A DNA stretch of 64,000 bases from Micromonospora coxensis (lineage in GTDB: Bacteria; Actinomycetota; Actinomycetes; Mycobacteriales; Micromonosporaceae). Shown here in pieces: positions 18,647 to 27,688 of this stretch. The stretch lies in NCBI RefSeq assembly GCF_900090295.1, contig NZ_LT607753.1:1178001-1242000 (forward strand), written 5' to 3'. A program made the position numbers and the translations under genes. The notes beneath the pieces were generated by a model. It ran no database searches. It was not told the origin of the DNA and was given only the letters and a program-made list of their open reading frames with translations. Position 1 is the stretch's first letter, and every line of letters begins with the position of its first letter.

Positions 18647-19998
18647 GGCAGGGCCCCCGGCAGCTCGACCCGGAACCGCGCGCCGCCACCGGGCCGGTCC
18701 CCCACCGCCGCCCGGCCACCGTGTGCGGCGGCGTGCTGGGCGACCAGCGCCAGACCGAGCCCGGTGCCGTCCCCACCGGCGCGGGCGTGCGCCGCGCGGC
18801 CCCGGACGAACCGGTCGAAGACCACCTCCCGGTCGGCCGGTGGCACGCCCGGGCCGGCGTCGTCGACCTCCACCACCCCGGACCCGCCGGCACGGGACAG
18901 CCGCACCGCGACCGGGCCACCGCCGTAGCGCACCGCGTTGTCGAGGAGGTTGACCAGCACCTGCTCGACCCGGCGCGGGTCGACCGACCAGAGCGCGGTG
19001 GCCGCGGGCTCCGGACGGACCAGCGACTCCGGCAGCGCCTGCGCGCGGCACACCCGGCGGGCCAGGGCCACCACGTCCACCGGCTCCCGCTGCGCCGGCC
19101 GGTCGCTGCGGGCCAGCTCGATCAGGTCGTCGACCAGGTGCTCGAATCGGGTCACCTCGTCGACGACCAGCCCGGCGGCGGTCGCCGTGCGCTCGTCGAG
19201 GTGCTCCCGACGGCGGGCGAGCACGCTCGCCGCGGCGGAGAGGGTCTGCAACGGCGAGCGCAGCTCGTGGCTGACGTCCGCGGCGAACCGGCGGTCCCGC
19301 TCGATGCGCTCCGCGACCTGGTCCACCATCCGGTTGAACGAGGTGGAGAGGCGGGCCAGGTCGGGGTCGGTGCCCGGCGCCAGCCGCGCCGTCACGTCCC
19401 CGGCGGCGATCTTCTCCGCCGCGTCGGCGACCGCGGTCAACGGCCGCAGGCCGTGCCGGGTGGCGTACCAACCGAGCGCCGCCCCGGAACCGGCCACGGT
19501 CATCGCCACGACGGTCAGCGCCAGCGCCAGCACCTGGATGGTCTGCTCCAACTCCCGCAGCGAGGTGATCTCGTAGTAGCCGGTCGACTCCGACAGCGGC
19601 AGCCCGACCAGCAGCGCCGGCTGGCCGTCGACCCGTACCCGCTGCACCGCCGGCTCGCCCGCGGCCACCATCGCCACCAGCCCCGCCGGCACCGCCGCGG
19701 ACGGGCCCTCGTCGGCGGTGCGCGCGTACCACCGCCCCTCGCGGTGCACCAGGGCCCGGCGGCTGCCGCCGGTGTCCAGCGACCGCAGCACCTCGTACAC
19801 GTCGGGCCGGTCGGTGTCCAGGCCGGTGCGCACCACGGCCGCGTCGAAGTACGCCGCCCGCACCGCGGTGCGTTCCCGCTCCTCCAGCAGCGAGCGCCGG
19901 ACCAGTTCGTACGAGACCAGGGCCATCAGCGCCGACAGCAGCAGAGCGCCCACGGCGAACGCGGCGGTGACCCGGGCCCGCAGGCCGAGACGCCTCAT
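18643..19998 (-). CDS. Sensor histidine kinase (HAMP, HisKA, HATPase)
   Basis: 451 residues, ATG 19998 overlapping the response-regulator stop (ATGA). Two transmembrane helices (about 10-30 and 165-190) flank an extracytoplasmic sensor region of some 130 residues. A HAMP segment follows (RPLTAVADAAEKIAAGDVTARL), then HisKA with the H-box VSHELRSPLQTL, an N-box VLVNLLDNAVRYGG and G-boxes VDDAGPGVP and GTGLGLALV. It phosphorylates the upstream regulator; the signal is unknown. The GerMN lipoprotein downstream is its likely accessory. Confidence 0.93.
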   Translation of the reverse strand: MRRLGLRARVTAAFAVGALLLSALMALVSYELVRRSLLEERERTAVRAAYFDAAVVRTGLDTDRPDVYEVLRSLDTGGSRRALVHREGRWYARTADEGPSAAVPAGLVAMVAAGEPAVQRVRVDGQPALLVGLPLSESTGYYEITSLRELEQTIQVLALALTVVAMTVAGSGAALGWYATRHGLRPLTAVADAAEKIAAGDVTARLAPGTDPDLARLSTSFNRMVDQVAERIERDRRFAADVSHELRSPLQTLSAAASVLARRREHLDERTATAAGLVVDEVTRFEHLVDDLIELARSDRPAQREPVDVVALARRVCRAQALPESLVRPEPAATALWSVDPRRVEQVLVNLLDNAVRYGGGPVAVRLSRAGGSGVVEVDDAGPGVPPADREVVFDRFVRGRAAHARAGGDGTGLGLALVAQHAAAHGGRAAVGDRPGGGARFRVELPGALP

Positions 19999-20669
19999 CG
20001 TTGCAGCTTGTAGCCGAGACCGCGCAGCGTCACCAGGTGCCGCGGGTTGGCCGGGTCGGCCTCGATCTTCTGCCGCAACCGACCGACGTGCACGTCGACC
20101 AGCCGCTCGTCGCCGGTGTCGTACCCCCAGACCCGGCTGAGCAACTGCTGGCGGGACAGCACCCGGCCGGCGTGCTCGGCCAGCTCGCACAGCAGCCGGA
20201 ACTCGGTGCGGGTGACCGGCACCGGGCGGCCGTCCCGGCGTACCTCGCCCTCCTCCGGGCTGATCTCCAGATCGCCGAAGGCGTACACCGGCACCGGCGC
20301 GGCGGCGGTGCGGGCCCGGCGGCGCAGCGCGCGCAACCGCGCCGACAGCTCCTTGATCGCCACCGGCTTGACCACGTAGTCGTCGGCGCCGGCCTCCAGC
20401 GCGGCGACGATGTCGTGGGTGTCGTCCCGGGCGCTGACCACCACGATCGGCACGTCGTCGTCGCGGCGCAGCTGCCGGATGCACTCGAAGCCGTCCAGGC
20501 CGGGCAGCATCAGGTCGACCAGGACCTGGTCGGCCGGGTCCTGCCGCTGCGCGCGCAGCCCCTCCTCCGCGGTGGCCGCCCCGCGCACCACGTAGCCCTC
20601 GTCCTCCAGGGCCAGCAGCAGCGCCAGACGGATCCGGTCGTCGTCCTCGATCACCAGCACGCCCGCCAT
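19995..20669 (-). CDS. OmpR-family response regulator
   Basis: 224 residues from ATG 20669. The receiver domain has the acidic pair IEDDD, the phospho-acceptor Asp in VLVDLMLPG, the Ser/Thr switch VVSARDD and the Lys of VKPV. The C-terminal winged helix (EFRLLCELAEHAGRVLSRQQLLSRVWG, VDVHVGRLRQKIE, VTLRGLGYKL) is complete. It is close in style to AfsQ1/CseB-type regulators for envelope or antibiotic stress. It heads a three-gene coupled operon. Confidence 0.93.
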   Translation of the reverse strand: MAGVLVIEDDDRIRLALLLALEDEGYVVRGAATAEEGLRAQRQDPADQVLVDLMLPGLDGFECIRQLRRDDDVPIVVVSARDDTHDIVAALEAGADDYVVKPVAIKELSARLRALRRRARTAAAPVPVYAFGDLEISPEEGEVRRDGRPVPVTRTEFRLLCELAEHAGRVLSRQQLLSRVWGYDTGDERLVDVHVGRLRQKIEADPANPRHLVTLRGLGYKLQR

Positions 20670-20882
20670 ATCCGCATCGTGCCCGGACCGGGGCGGGAAC
20701 GGCCAACCCGGTCGGCCGGACGGGGGATTTGTCACGCAACTGTCATCCGACCGCGCGGCGGTCGCCAAGGGCCGTGACCAGGCTGGGCACCGACGACGAC
20801 AGCAAGGGGGCGCGTTCGTGACACCGTCCGGGAGCAGTGCGTCACCGGTGCGGATCAGCAGCACCGGTCGGGAGCGGATCCG

Positions 20883-21155
20883 ATGACCGTCACCAGCATC
20901 GTCGGCGCCGTCGTCGTCGGCCTCGTCGTCGGCGGACTCGGCCGGCTCGTCATCCCCGGCCGGCGGCGGATACCGGTCTGGTTGACGGCGGCGGCCGGGC
21001 TGGTGGCCGCGCTGTTCGGCCTCATCGTCGCCCGGCTGGCCGGCATCGACACCGACGGTCCCCGCCTGCTCCCCCTGGTCGTCCAGGTCGGTCTCGCCGG
21101 TCTCGGCGTCGCGCTCGTCGCGGGCACCGCCGGGGGATCCCGATCAGAGCGTTGA
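20883..21155 (+). CDS. GlsB/YeaQ/YmgE-like small membrane protein
   Basis: 90 residues with three hydrophobic segments and the short loop GGLGRLVIPGRRRIPVWLT, the pattern of transglycosylase-associated GlsB/YeaQ proteins found in stress regulons. GGGAGCGG precedes ATG 20883. It lies divergent from the two-component operon and upstream of a BON-domain gene and an exporter-like gene, so the three may form an envelope-stress set. That link is inference. Confidence 0.7.
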   Translation: MTVTSIVGAVVVGLVVGGLGRLVIPGRRRIPVWLTAAAGLVAALFGLIVARLAGIDTDGPRLLPLVVQVGLAGLGVALVAGTAGGSRSER

Positions 21156-21260
21156 CCCGGCCGGCCCGTCCTGGTCGCGCACCGGCAGCCGCTCGTCCGT
21201 CGACCGCGCCGGGAGGTGGCCGGACCGCTCGGCACCCGGCCCCGAAGGAGGAGTACGCAC

Positions 21261-21545
21261 ATGGTGATGCCCTGGCCGCTGCCCGACGACAGCTGGTTCC
21301 GAGCCGAACCGCAGCCGCCCGTGTCGGGCGGGGACGACGCGTGGCTGGCCACCGAGGTCACGTACCGGATCGTCGGCGGCGCTGGGCCTCGGGCCCGGCG
21401 CGTCTCGGTCACCGTGCAGAACCGGGTGGCCATCCTCACCGGCAGCGTGCGCGACCCGTCCACCCGGCAACTCGCCGGTGAGCTGGCCTGGCTGGTCCCC
21501 GGCGTGGCCGACGTCTGCAACAGCATCCGGGTGCGCGTCCGCTGA
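21261..21545 (+). CDS. Single BON-domain protein
   Basis: 94 residues from ATG 21261, preceded by GAAGGAGGAG. The C-terminal about 65 residues form a BON domain: TEVTYRIVGG, then VSVTVQNRVAILTGSVRDPSTRQLAGELAW, then the VPGVADVCNSIRVRV ending. BON domains bind phospholipid or lend surface stability. There is no signal peptide, so a cytoplasmic or membrane-associated role is more likely than a periplasm-like one. Confidence 0.78.
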   Translation: MVMPWPLPDDSWFRAEPQPPVSGGDDAWLATEVTYRIVGGAGPRARRVSVTVQNRVAILTGSVRDPSTRQLAGELAWLVPGVADVCNSIRVRVR

Positions 21546-21739
21546 CCGCCGGCTCCGGCTCACGCCCGACGCGCCGCCGTACCGACGGCCGACACCTGTC
21601 GATCGGATGCCGCCACGGCGGACCCGGGAACTCCACGGCGCGAAGCGTCCGTGATCGTTTGCGCCACCGCGCGATCCGGGTAGTCACGAGCCCGGGACCG
21701 GGCGGCACGATCCGGTGCACAACCGGAGGAGAGTCGACG

Positions 21740-22858
21740 ATGGCACGCGGGCGACGGTGGGCGGGGACGGCGGCCGGCCGGTTACGGCAGGGCTGGGTGC
21801 CGGCGCTGGAGGCGGCGGTCGCCGCGACGATCGCCTGGGTGGTGGCGGCCCGGCTGATCGGTCACCCCGATCCGTTCTTCGCGCCGAGCGCCGCGCTCAT
21901 CGTGCTCGGCGAGGCGCGCGGCAAGCGGGTACGCCAGAGCGTCGAGATGGTGCTCGGGGTGGCCGCCGGGGTGCTCGCCGCCGACCTGGCGGTGCAGGCG
22001 CTGCCCACCGGCACCGGCACGCTCTTCCTCGTCCTGCTGCTGACCATCGCCCTGATGGTCGGCGCCGGGGCGAGCAGCACGCTGACCGTGCAGGCCGCGA
22101 TCTCCGCGCTCTACCTGGTGGTGGTGGCCGCGCCGCAGGGCACGATGGTGCCGTTCCGCTTCGTCGACGCGCTGATCGGCGGCGCGGTGGCGCTGGCCGC
22201 GAGCCAGCTCATGGTGGGCCGCGACCCGCTCGCCCCGCTGATCGCCGAGGCCCGCCGCACCTACGGCGACCTGGCCGAACTGCTCACCCGGCTGGACGAC
22301 GCGCTGTGCCGCTGCGACGAGGAGGCCGCGCGGGCGGCGCTGGAGCGGGCCCGCGAGGTGGACGGGTGCGTGGACCGGTTCCGCACCGCCGTGCAGGCCT
22401 GCACCGAGTCGCTGCGGCTGCGGGTGCGCAAGCGCCGCCACCTCGGCCAGGTGGAGGAGGTCGAGGCGACCTGCCGCCAACTCGACTACGCCGTACGCAA
22501 CATCCGGGTGCTGGCCCGCAACGGGGTGACCCTGACCCGGCTGCACACCGCGACCCCGCCGGAGCTGGGGGCCGCGCTGCGGGCGCTCGGGCAGGCGGTC
22601 CGCGCCGCCGCCGACGCCCTCTCCACCGACCTGGGCGGACGCTCCGACGCCGACCGGCACGCCCGGCGGGCCGACGAGCACGCCATGGAGGCGGTCCGGA
22701 TCGCCGCCGGGCTGCTGCGCACCGACCCGCCGCTGCCGGTGGTGATGATCGTGGGCCAGATCCGGGCCACCGCCATCGACCTGCTGCGCGGCGTCGGCGT
22801 GGACGACGCGGCGGTGCTGGGCCGGGTCGACCAGGCCCTGGGCCTGCCCTGCGGCTGA
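21740..22858 (+). CDS. FUSC/aromatic-acid-exporter-like membrane protein
   Basis: 372 residues from ATG 21740 (GGAGGAGAG upstream). The N-terminal about 170 residues hold six hydrophobic helices in the FUSC/ArAE arrangement (WVVAARLIGHPDPFFAPSAALIVLG...). The C-terminal half is a soluble helical domain with charged heptads (ARRTYGDLAELLTRLDDALCRCDEEAAR). Homologues are often annotated aromatic acid exporter family; actual substrates are rarely known. Confidence 0.8.
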   Translation: MARGRRWAGTAAGRLRQGWVPALEAAVAATIAWVVAARLIGHPDPFFAPSAALIVLGEARGKRVRQSVEMVLGVAAGVLAADLAVQALPTGTGTLFLVLLLTIALMVGAGASSTLTVQAAISALYLVVVAAPQGTMVPFRFVDALIGGAVALAASQLMVGRDPLAPLIAEARRTYGDLAELLTRLDDALCRCDEEAARAALERAREVDGCVDRFRTAVQACTESLRLRVRKRRHLGQVEEVEATCRQLDYAVRNIRVLARNGVTLTRLHTATPPELGAALRALGQAVRAAADALSTDLGGRSDADRHARRADEHAMEAVRIAAGLLRTDPPLPVVMIVGQIRATAIDLLRGVGVDDAAVLGRVDQALGLPCG

Positions 22859-22940
22859 CCGGCCCCGGCCCGGCCGGGCACGCCCCGACCCGCCCCCGCC
22901 CGGCCGCGCGACCCGCCGCAACGGCCGGCGGCGCGGCAGG

Positions 22941-25139
22941 TCAGCGGGGCGCCGGCGCGGCGGGCATCGGCGGTGGGGCAGGCCAGCGGGGTGCCGGCGC
23001 GGCGTGCGTCGGCGGCTGGGGTCCGAAGGCGGTGAGGAAGCGGTCCCGGAAAGCGTCCATCCGCCACACCGGCGCGTCCGGGCCGGGCCGCAGCCCCGCG
23101 TGCCAGCCCCAGCCGTCCACCCGGGCCAGCACGGCCGGGTCCCGGGCCACGATGGTGACCGGCACGTCCCGCCCGGCGTCCTCGCCGGTGATCACCGGAG
23201 CGGGCTGGTGGTCGCCGAGGAAGACCAGCACCAGGTTGTCGTCGCCGTAGGTCTCCACGTAGGAGATCAGGCTGTTCAGCGAGTACTCGACGGCCTGCCG
23301 GTAGCCGGCGCGCACCTGCGGGACGCTGCGCCCCACCACGTCGGACGGGTTGGCCGCCACCGAGGTGGGCCGCCGGTAGATCGAGCCGTCGCCGACGTGG
23401 TCCCAGTCGAGCAGCCGGGGGATCGCCGCCCAGGGCGAGTGGCTGGAGATCAGTGGGATCTCCGCCATGATCGGGGCGCGATCCTTCGTGGCGCGCTCGC
23501 GGCGCTGGAACTCCGCCAGGGTGTACTGGTCGGGCATCGGGGCGTAGCTGAACTTCGGGCCGCGGTAGCCGAGACCGGCCGCGTCGTGGTAGCGCTCGTA
23601 GTCGAAGAACGCCCCCTCCGGCCAGGGCGCGGTCGCCGCCGGCATCACCCCCACGGTGTCCCAGCCGGCCCGCCGGAACGCGCCGTTGAGGGTGAGCCGG
23701 TCACTGGCCAGCAGGGTGAGGTGGCGCTGCTGGTTGTCGACCCAGAGCCCGGACAGCAGCGTGTCGTGGGCCAGCCAGCTGCCGCCGCCCGTCGTCGGGG
23801 AGGTGAGGAAGCCGCTGCGGGCCGCGTACCCGGCCCCGGCCAGCCGCCGGGTGCCGCCGTCGAGGAGCGCGCCGATGCGGGGCGCGTACTGCGGGTCCTC
23901 GACCGCGTCGCGGCCGTAGCTCTCCACGAACGCCAGCACGACGTCCTTGCCGCGCAGGCCGGTCAGCAGCCGGTCGGCCGGGACGTCCCGGAAGGCGTCG
24001 GCGGCGAGTTCGGCGGTGAACGCCTCCCGGTCCCGCAGCCCGGCGCCGACCTGGCCGACGTGCTGGCCCACCAGCACCGACGAGCGGGAGTCGGCGACCG
24101 GCACCCCGATCGTCGCCCCGGCCACCCAGACCGCAACGAGGGCCGCGAGCACCCGGACCGTCGCCCGGTCGTGCCGGGCCACCAGCCGGGCCAGCCGCAG
24201 CACCGACCGGGTGGTCAGCACCAGCAGCGCGACGACCAGGGCGCCCAGCCCGACGGCCGCGCCGACCGCGCCACCGGAGCCGACCGAGTCGGTGACGAAG
24301 CCGTACGCGTCGTCGAGCAGCACCCAGTCGAGCACCAGGTCGAAGGGGCGGGCCAGGCTCGCGGACATGCCCATGTCGAGCAGCTTGACGATGGCGAGCA
24401 GCCCGAGGGTGACCCCCAGCACCAGGGCTGCCGCCCGCCGCGCCCACCCGCGCAGCACCAGCAGCAGCACGCCGGCCGCCAGCGCCTCCACCGGCACCCG
24501 CAGGAACGCGGCGGGGGTGAGCTGGTCGAGCCGGTTCGGCGCGGCCAGCACCGCGAAGACCAGCAGCACGGCCAGGACGCTGGTCACCGCGCCGGCCACG
24601 GTCCGCAGCCGACCGCGCGGGCCGGCGGATCCCACGCCGGCGTCGTCGTCCTGCCGCACGCCGGCCGGGTCACCGTCGGCAGCGGCCGGCGGGGCGGAGC
24701 CGTCCGCGCCCGGGGAGATCGTCGGGTCATCGCCGTCCGGTGGGGTCGCTGCGGCGTCGCCCTCATCCGGTCGAGTCGCCGAGCCGTCCTCATGCCGGTC
24801 CGGCCCGGAGTCCACATCGCCCTGCCGGTCCGGAGCCGGGTCGCCGTCGCCATGACCGGCCGCGCCGCCGTCGCCGTGACCGGCCGGCGGCAGGGTGGCG
24901 TCGCCGACCGGCGGCAGGGTGGCGTCGCCGACCGGCGGCAGGGTGGCGTCGCCGACCGGCGGCAGGGTGGCGTCGGGTGCGGCGGTGTCCGGGTCGGCGG
25001 GGACGCGGGCGGTGTCCGCCGCCGACGCGGCCCGCTCGGGCCCGGTGTCCGGCGACGGCTCGGGGCGAGCGGCGTCGGCCTCGACGCCGGACGGGTCGTC
25101 CGCCGCCGGTCGGGGCTGGGAACGCGACGGCACTGACAC
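22941..25139 (-). CDS. LTA-synthase-like sulfatase-fold membrane protein with repetitive N-terminal tail
   Basis: 732 residues, start GTG 25139 (AAAGGGA upstream). Residues 1 to about 170 are disordered, acidic and Pro/Gly-rich, and hold a repeated ATLPPVGD unit encoded by a 24-bp tandem repeat. Four to five transmembrane helices follow (about 175-375). The C-terminal sulfatase/alkaline-phosphatase fold has VVLAFVESYGRD (nucleophile region), TSPTTGGGSWLAHDTLLSGLW, and metal-binding LVFLGDHQPAP. The layout is that of LtaS/OpgB phosphoglycerol transferases, which move phosphoglycerol-type head groups outside the membrane. The neighbouring CDP-alcohol phosphotransferase supports polar-lipid or cell-wall polymer chemistry. 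Confidence 0.85.
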   Translation of the reverse strand: MSVPSRSQPRPAADDPSGVEADAARPEPSPDTGPERAASAADTARVPADPDTAAPDATLPPVGDATLPPVGDATLPPVGDATLPPAGHGDGGAAGHGDGDPAPDRQGDVDSGPDRHEDGSATRPDEGDAAATPPDGDDPTISPGADGSAPPAAADGDPAGVRQDDDAGVGSAGPRGRLRTVAGAVTSVLAVLLVFAVLAAPNRLDQLTPAAFLRVPVEALAAGVLLLVLRGWARRAAALVLGVTLGLLAIVKLLDMGMSASLARPFDLVLDWVLLDDAYGFVTDSVGSGGAVGAAVGLGALVVALLVLTTRSVLRLARLVARHDRATVRVLAALVAVWVAGATIGVPVADSRSSVLVGQHVGQVGAGLRDREAFTAELAADAFRDVPADRLLTGLRGKDVVLAFVESYGRDAVEDPQYAPRIGALLDGGTRRLAGAGYAARSGFLTSPTTGGGSWLAHDTLLSGLWVDNQQRHLTLLASDRLTLNGAFRRAGWDTVGVMPAATAPWPEGAFFDYERYHDAAGLGYRGPKFSYAPMPDQYTLAEFQRRERATKDRAPIMAEIPLISSHSPWAAIPRLLDWDHVGDGSIYRRPTSVAANPSDVVGRSVPQVRAGYRQAVEYSLNSLISYVETYGDDNLVLVFLGDHQPAPVITGEDAGRDVPVTIVARDPAVLARVDGWGWHAGLRPGPDAPVWRMDAFRDRFLTAFGPQPPTHAAPAPRWPAPPPMPAAPAPR
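24886..24972. repeat. 24-bp tandem repeat inside the sulfatase gene
   Basis: About 3.6 copies of GGCGGCAGGGTGGCGTCGCC plus GACC, with identical units at 24886-24909, 24910-24933 and 24934-24957 and a partial fourth. On the coding (minus) strand it encodes the octapeptide ATLPPVGD. It is in frame, so copy-number change would alter the tail length without a frameshift. Confidence 0.9.
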
Positions 25140-25192
25140 GGTGGAGTCCCTTTCCTGGGCAGGTCCCGGCGGTGGCCGGCGGGCGGTACGGC

Positions 25193-26212
25193 TCAGACCG
25201 GCTGGTGCGCGACCAACGGACGCTCGGGCGCGACGACCTCCCGCCGGGGCCGCCCGGCGACGACCTGCGGCGCGGAGCCGGACGGCACAGCCGGGACGGG
25301 CTGCGGCGCGGAGCCGGACGGCACAGCCGGGACGGGCTGCGGCGCGGAGCCGGACGGCACAGCCGGGACGGGCTGCGGCGCGGAGCCGGACGGCACAGCC
25401 GGGACGGGCTGCGGCGCGGGGACGGACTCCGGAGCCGCGACGGACTGGCCGGCGGCGGCGGGCTGGCCGGCCGCGGTGGGCTGCCCGGCCGGAAGCGTGG
25501 CGGCGCGGGACGGGCGGTGCCACCACAGCCAGCCGACGTCGTGGCCGAACGACTCCACCAGCAGCGCCAGCGAGACCGCGACCAGCACGGCGGTCGCCGG
25601 TCGGGGCAGCACGTCCGCGACGGCGGTCAGCAGGAAGACGCCCTGCGCGGCGGCGACCACCTTGCGCCAGTAGCGCGGCGGCAGGGTGCCGCGCATCCAG
25701 GGCAGCACCCAGCTCGCGGCGACGAAGGCGTACCGCATGCCGCCGATGGCGAGCACCCAGGGCCCGACCACCGGGGCGACGTGCAGGCTCAGCACCAGGA
25801 TGAGGAACGCGTCGACCTCCATGTCGAACCGCGCCCCGAGCGCGCTGGCGGTGCCGGTGCGCCGGGCCACCCAGCCGTCCACCGCGTCCAGGGCGAGCGC
25901 CACCGCGGTCAGCGGCACCAGCACCGCCAGCGGGGCCGAGGCGTCCGGCGCGTCCGCCACCAGCGCGTCCACCACCAGCGCGGTCACCCCGCCGGCCAGC
26001 ACCGCCCGGGCCGACGTCACCCGGTCGGCCGGTCCCAGCCGGTCGCCGCCGTGCCGGCGTACGCCGCGCGCCAGCACGGCGCACAGGACGAGCCCGTACC
26101 CGGCGCCGGCCAGCCACCCGGCGACGCCGAGCCCGACGGTCGCGGCCAGCACGGCCAGCAGGACGAGCTGCGCGATCAGTCCGAGCACCGGACCGGTTCG
26201 AACCCTGGACAC
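25193..26212 (-). CDS. CDP-alcohol phosphatidyltransferase-family membrane protein with repetitive C-terminal tail
   Basis: 339 residues, start GTG 26212 preceded by GGAGG. It has six or so transmembrane helices. The CDP-alcohol phosphotransferase signature D-G-x2-A-R-x8-G-x3-D-x3-D is present: DAVDGWVARRTGTASALGARFDMEVD. It joins a CDP-activated alcohol to an alcohol acceptor, releasing CMP. The C-terminal about 90 residues are Pro/Ala/Val-rich, with four 12-residue repeats (PQPVPAVPSGSA) from a 36-bp tandem DNA repeat. It is followed by the sulfatase gene on the same strand with a 53-bp gap, so they probably form one operon. Confidence 0.88.
   Translation of the reverse strand: MSRVRTGPVLGLIAQLVLLAVLAATVGLGVAGWLAGAGYGLVLCAVLARGVRRHGGDRLGPADRVTSARAVLAGGVTALVVDALVADAPDASAPLAVLVPLTAVALALDAVDGWVARRTGTASALGARFDMEVDAFLILVLSLHVAPVVGPWVLAIGGMRYAFVAASWVLPWMRGTLPPRYWRKVVAAAQGVFLLTAVADVLPRPATAVLVAVSLALLVESFGHDVGWLWWHRPSRAATLPAGQPTAAGQPAAAGQSVAAPESVPAPQPVPAVPSGSAPQPVPAVPSGSAPQPVPAVPSGSAPQPVPAVPSGSAPQVVAGRPRREVVAPERPLVAHQPV
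25265..25408. repeat. 36-bp tandem repeat, four copies, inside the CDP-alcohol phosphotransferase gene
   Basis: Four contiguous 36-bp units start at 25265, 25301, 25337 and 25373, with a partial fifth from 25409. They are in frame and encode a Pro/Val-rich 12-mer. The perfect identity of the units suggests recent expansion or homogenisation. Confidence 0.92.
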
Positions 26213-26306
26213 GCTGCCTCCGTGTTTATGATCGACGACCTCGACAGAGCAGTACGGAGCGCACGGCCGATCGGTTCGGTTCCGCCGCCAGATGGGAGAC
26301 GACCGC

Positions 26307-27284
26307 GTGATCCGAGACGCCCGCGCCTTCTGGCTCCGCTCCCCCGGCCGGGGTGAGATCCGACCGGTGACGCTACCCGCGCCCGGCCCGGACGACGTGC
26401 TGGTACGCAGTCTCTTCTCCGGCGTCAGCCGGGGCACCGAGACGCTGGTGTTCACCGGCGGGGTGCCGCGCGGCCAGTACGCCGCGATGCGCGCCCCGTT
26501 CCAGGAGGGCGACTTCCCCGCCCCGGTGAAGTACGGCTACCTCAGCGTCGGCGTGGTCGAGGCCGGGCCGGCGCGGCTGCGCGGGCGTATCGTCTTCTGC
26601 CTGCACCCGCACCAGACCGCGTACGTGGTGCCCGCCTCGGCGGTGACCCCGGTGCCCGAGGGGGTGCCGCCCGCGCGGGCGGTGCTGGCCGGCACGGTGG
26701 AGACCGCGGTGAACGCGCTCTGGGACGCCACGCCCATGGTCGGCGACCGGGTGAGCGTGATCGGCGGCGGCATGGTCGGCTGCGCGGTCGCCGCGCTGCT
26801 CGCCCGCTTCCCCGGCGTCCGGGTGGAACTGGTCGACACCGACCCGGCGCGCGCCGCCGTGGCCGACGCGCTCGGCGTCGGGTTCGCCGCGCCGCAGGAC
26901 GCCACCGGCGGGCGGGACCTGGTGGTGCACGCCAGCGCCACCGGCGCCGGCCTGCAACGGGCGCTGGACCTGCTCGCCCCGGAGGGGACGGTGGTCGAGC
27001 TGAGCTGGTACGGCGACCGGCCGGTGCAGGTGTCGCTGGGCGGGGCGTTCCACTCCGGACGGCTGACGATCCGCAGCAGCCAGGTCGGCACCGTCTCGCC
27101 GAACCGGGCCCGGCGCAGCTACGCCGAGCGCCTCGCGCTGGCCCTGGACCTGCTCGCCGACCCGGCGTTCGACGCCCTGCTCACCGGCCGGTCGCCCTTC
27201 GCCGACCTGCCCGACGTGCTCGACCGACTGGCCGCGGGGACGCTCCCCGCGCTGTGCCACCTCATCACCTACGACGGGGAGTGA
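26307..27284 (+). CDS. MDR-superfamily dehydrogenase (zinc-binding alcohol dehydrogenase-like)
   Basis: 325 residues from GTG 26307 (GGGAGA upstream). The C-terminal Rossmann domain is clear ([42 protein letters not shown]). The N-terminal GroES-like domain has [17 protein letters not shown] in place of the usual zinc-ligand CGVCH, so the catalytic zinc site is not of the standard kind. Proteins of this shape are related to BchC/ThrDH-like MDR enzymes and likely oxidise or reduce a sugar or polyol with NAD(P). It is first in a seven-gene run in which the next genes are spaced 2-3 bp or overlap. Confidence 0.8.
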   Translation: MIRDARAFWLRSPGRGEIRPVTLPAPGPDDVLVRSLFSGVSRGTETLVFTGGVPRGQYAAMRAPFQEGDFPAPVKYGYLSVGVVEAGPARLRGRIVFCLHPHQTAYVVPASAVTPVPEGVPPARAVLAGTVETAVNALWDATPMVGDRVSVIGGGMVGCAVAALLARFPGVRVELVDTDPARAAVADALGVGFAAPQDATGGRDLVVHASATGAGLQRALDLLAPEGTVVELSWYGDRPVQVSLGGAFHSGRLTIRSSQVGTVSPNRARRSYAERLALALDLLADPAFDALLTGRSPFADLPDVLDRLAAGTLPALCHLITYDGE

Positions 27285-27286
27285 CC

Positions 27287-27685
27287 GTGTTCAGCGTGAC
27301 CGTACGGGACCACATCATGATCGCCCACAGCTTCCGGGGGGAGGTCTTCGGGCCGGCGCAGAAGCTGCACGGGGCCACCTTCGTGGTGGACGCGACGTTC
27401 CGCCGGGCCGACCTGGACGCCGACGGCATCGTGGTCGACATCGGCCTGGCCACCACCGAGCTGAAGGCCGTGCTGGCCGAGCTGAACTACCGCAACCTGG
27501 ACGACGAGCCGGCCTTCGCCGGGGTCAACACCACCACCGAGGTGCTCTGCCGCACGATCGCCGACCGGCTGGCCGAGCGGGTGCACGCCGGCTCGCTCGG
27601 CGAGGGCGCGCGGCAGCTGGCCGGGATCACCGTCACGCTGCACGAGTCGCACGTGGCCTGGGCCGCCTACGAGCGGTCGCTGTAG
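27287..27685 (+). CDS. 6-pyruvoyl-tetrahydropterin synthase/QueD-like protein with altered active site
   Basis: 132 residues from GTG 27287, two bases after the dehydrogenase stop, with GGGGAG upstream. The T-fold pattern is recognisable: [61 protein letters not shown], and [15 protein letters not shown]. Against E. coli QueD, the first and second zinc His are kept (AHSF, LHG), but the third is Ala (HGAT instead of HGHS). The catalytic Cys aligns to Ala (PAQKLHG for KCGRLHG), and the Asp-His pair LDHHYLND becomes LNYRNLDD. It should not catalyse the standard QueD/PTPS reaction, yet it keeps the pterin-type Glu (LHES). Its role is unknown but probably binds a purine/pterin-like ring. Confidence 0.78.
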   Translation: MFSVTVRDHIMIAHSFRGEVFGPAQKLHGATFVVDATFRRADLDADGIVVDIGLATTELKAVLAELNYRNLDDEPAFAGVNTTTEVLCRTIADRLAERVHAGSLGEGARQLAGITVTLHESHVAWAAYERSL

Positions 27686-27688
27686 CCC

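Noticed and set aside
24886..24972. Possible CRISPR or attachment-site repeats
   Set aside because: In-frame tandem codons in the sulfatase tail. No spacers, integrase or tRNA nearby.
25265..25408. Possible CRISPR array
   Set aside because: Units are contiguous with no spacers and lie in frame inside a gene that encodes a Pro-rich tail.
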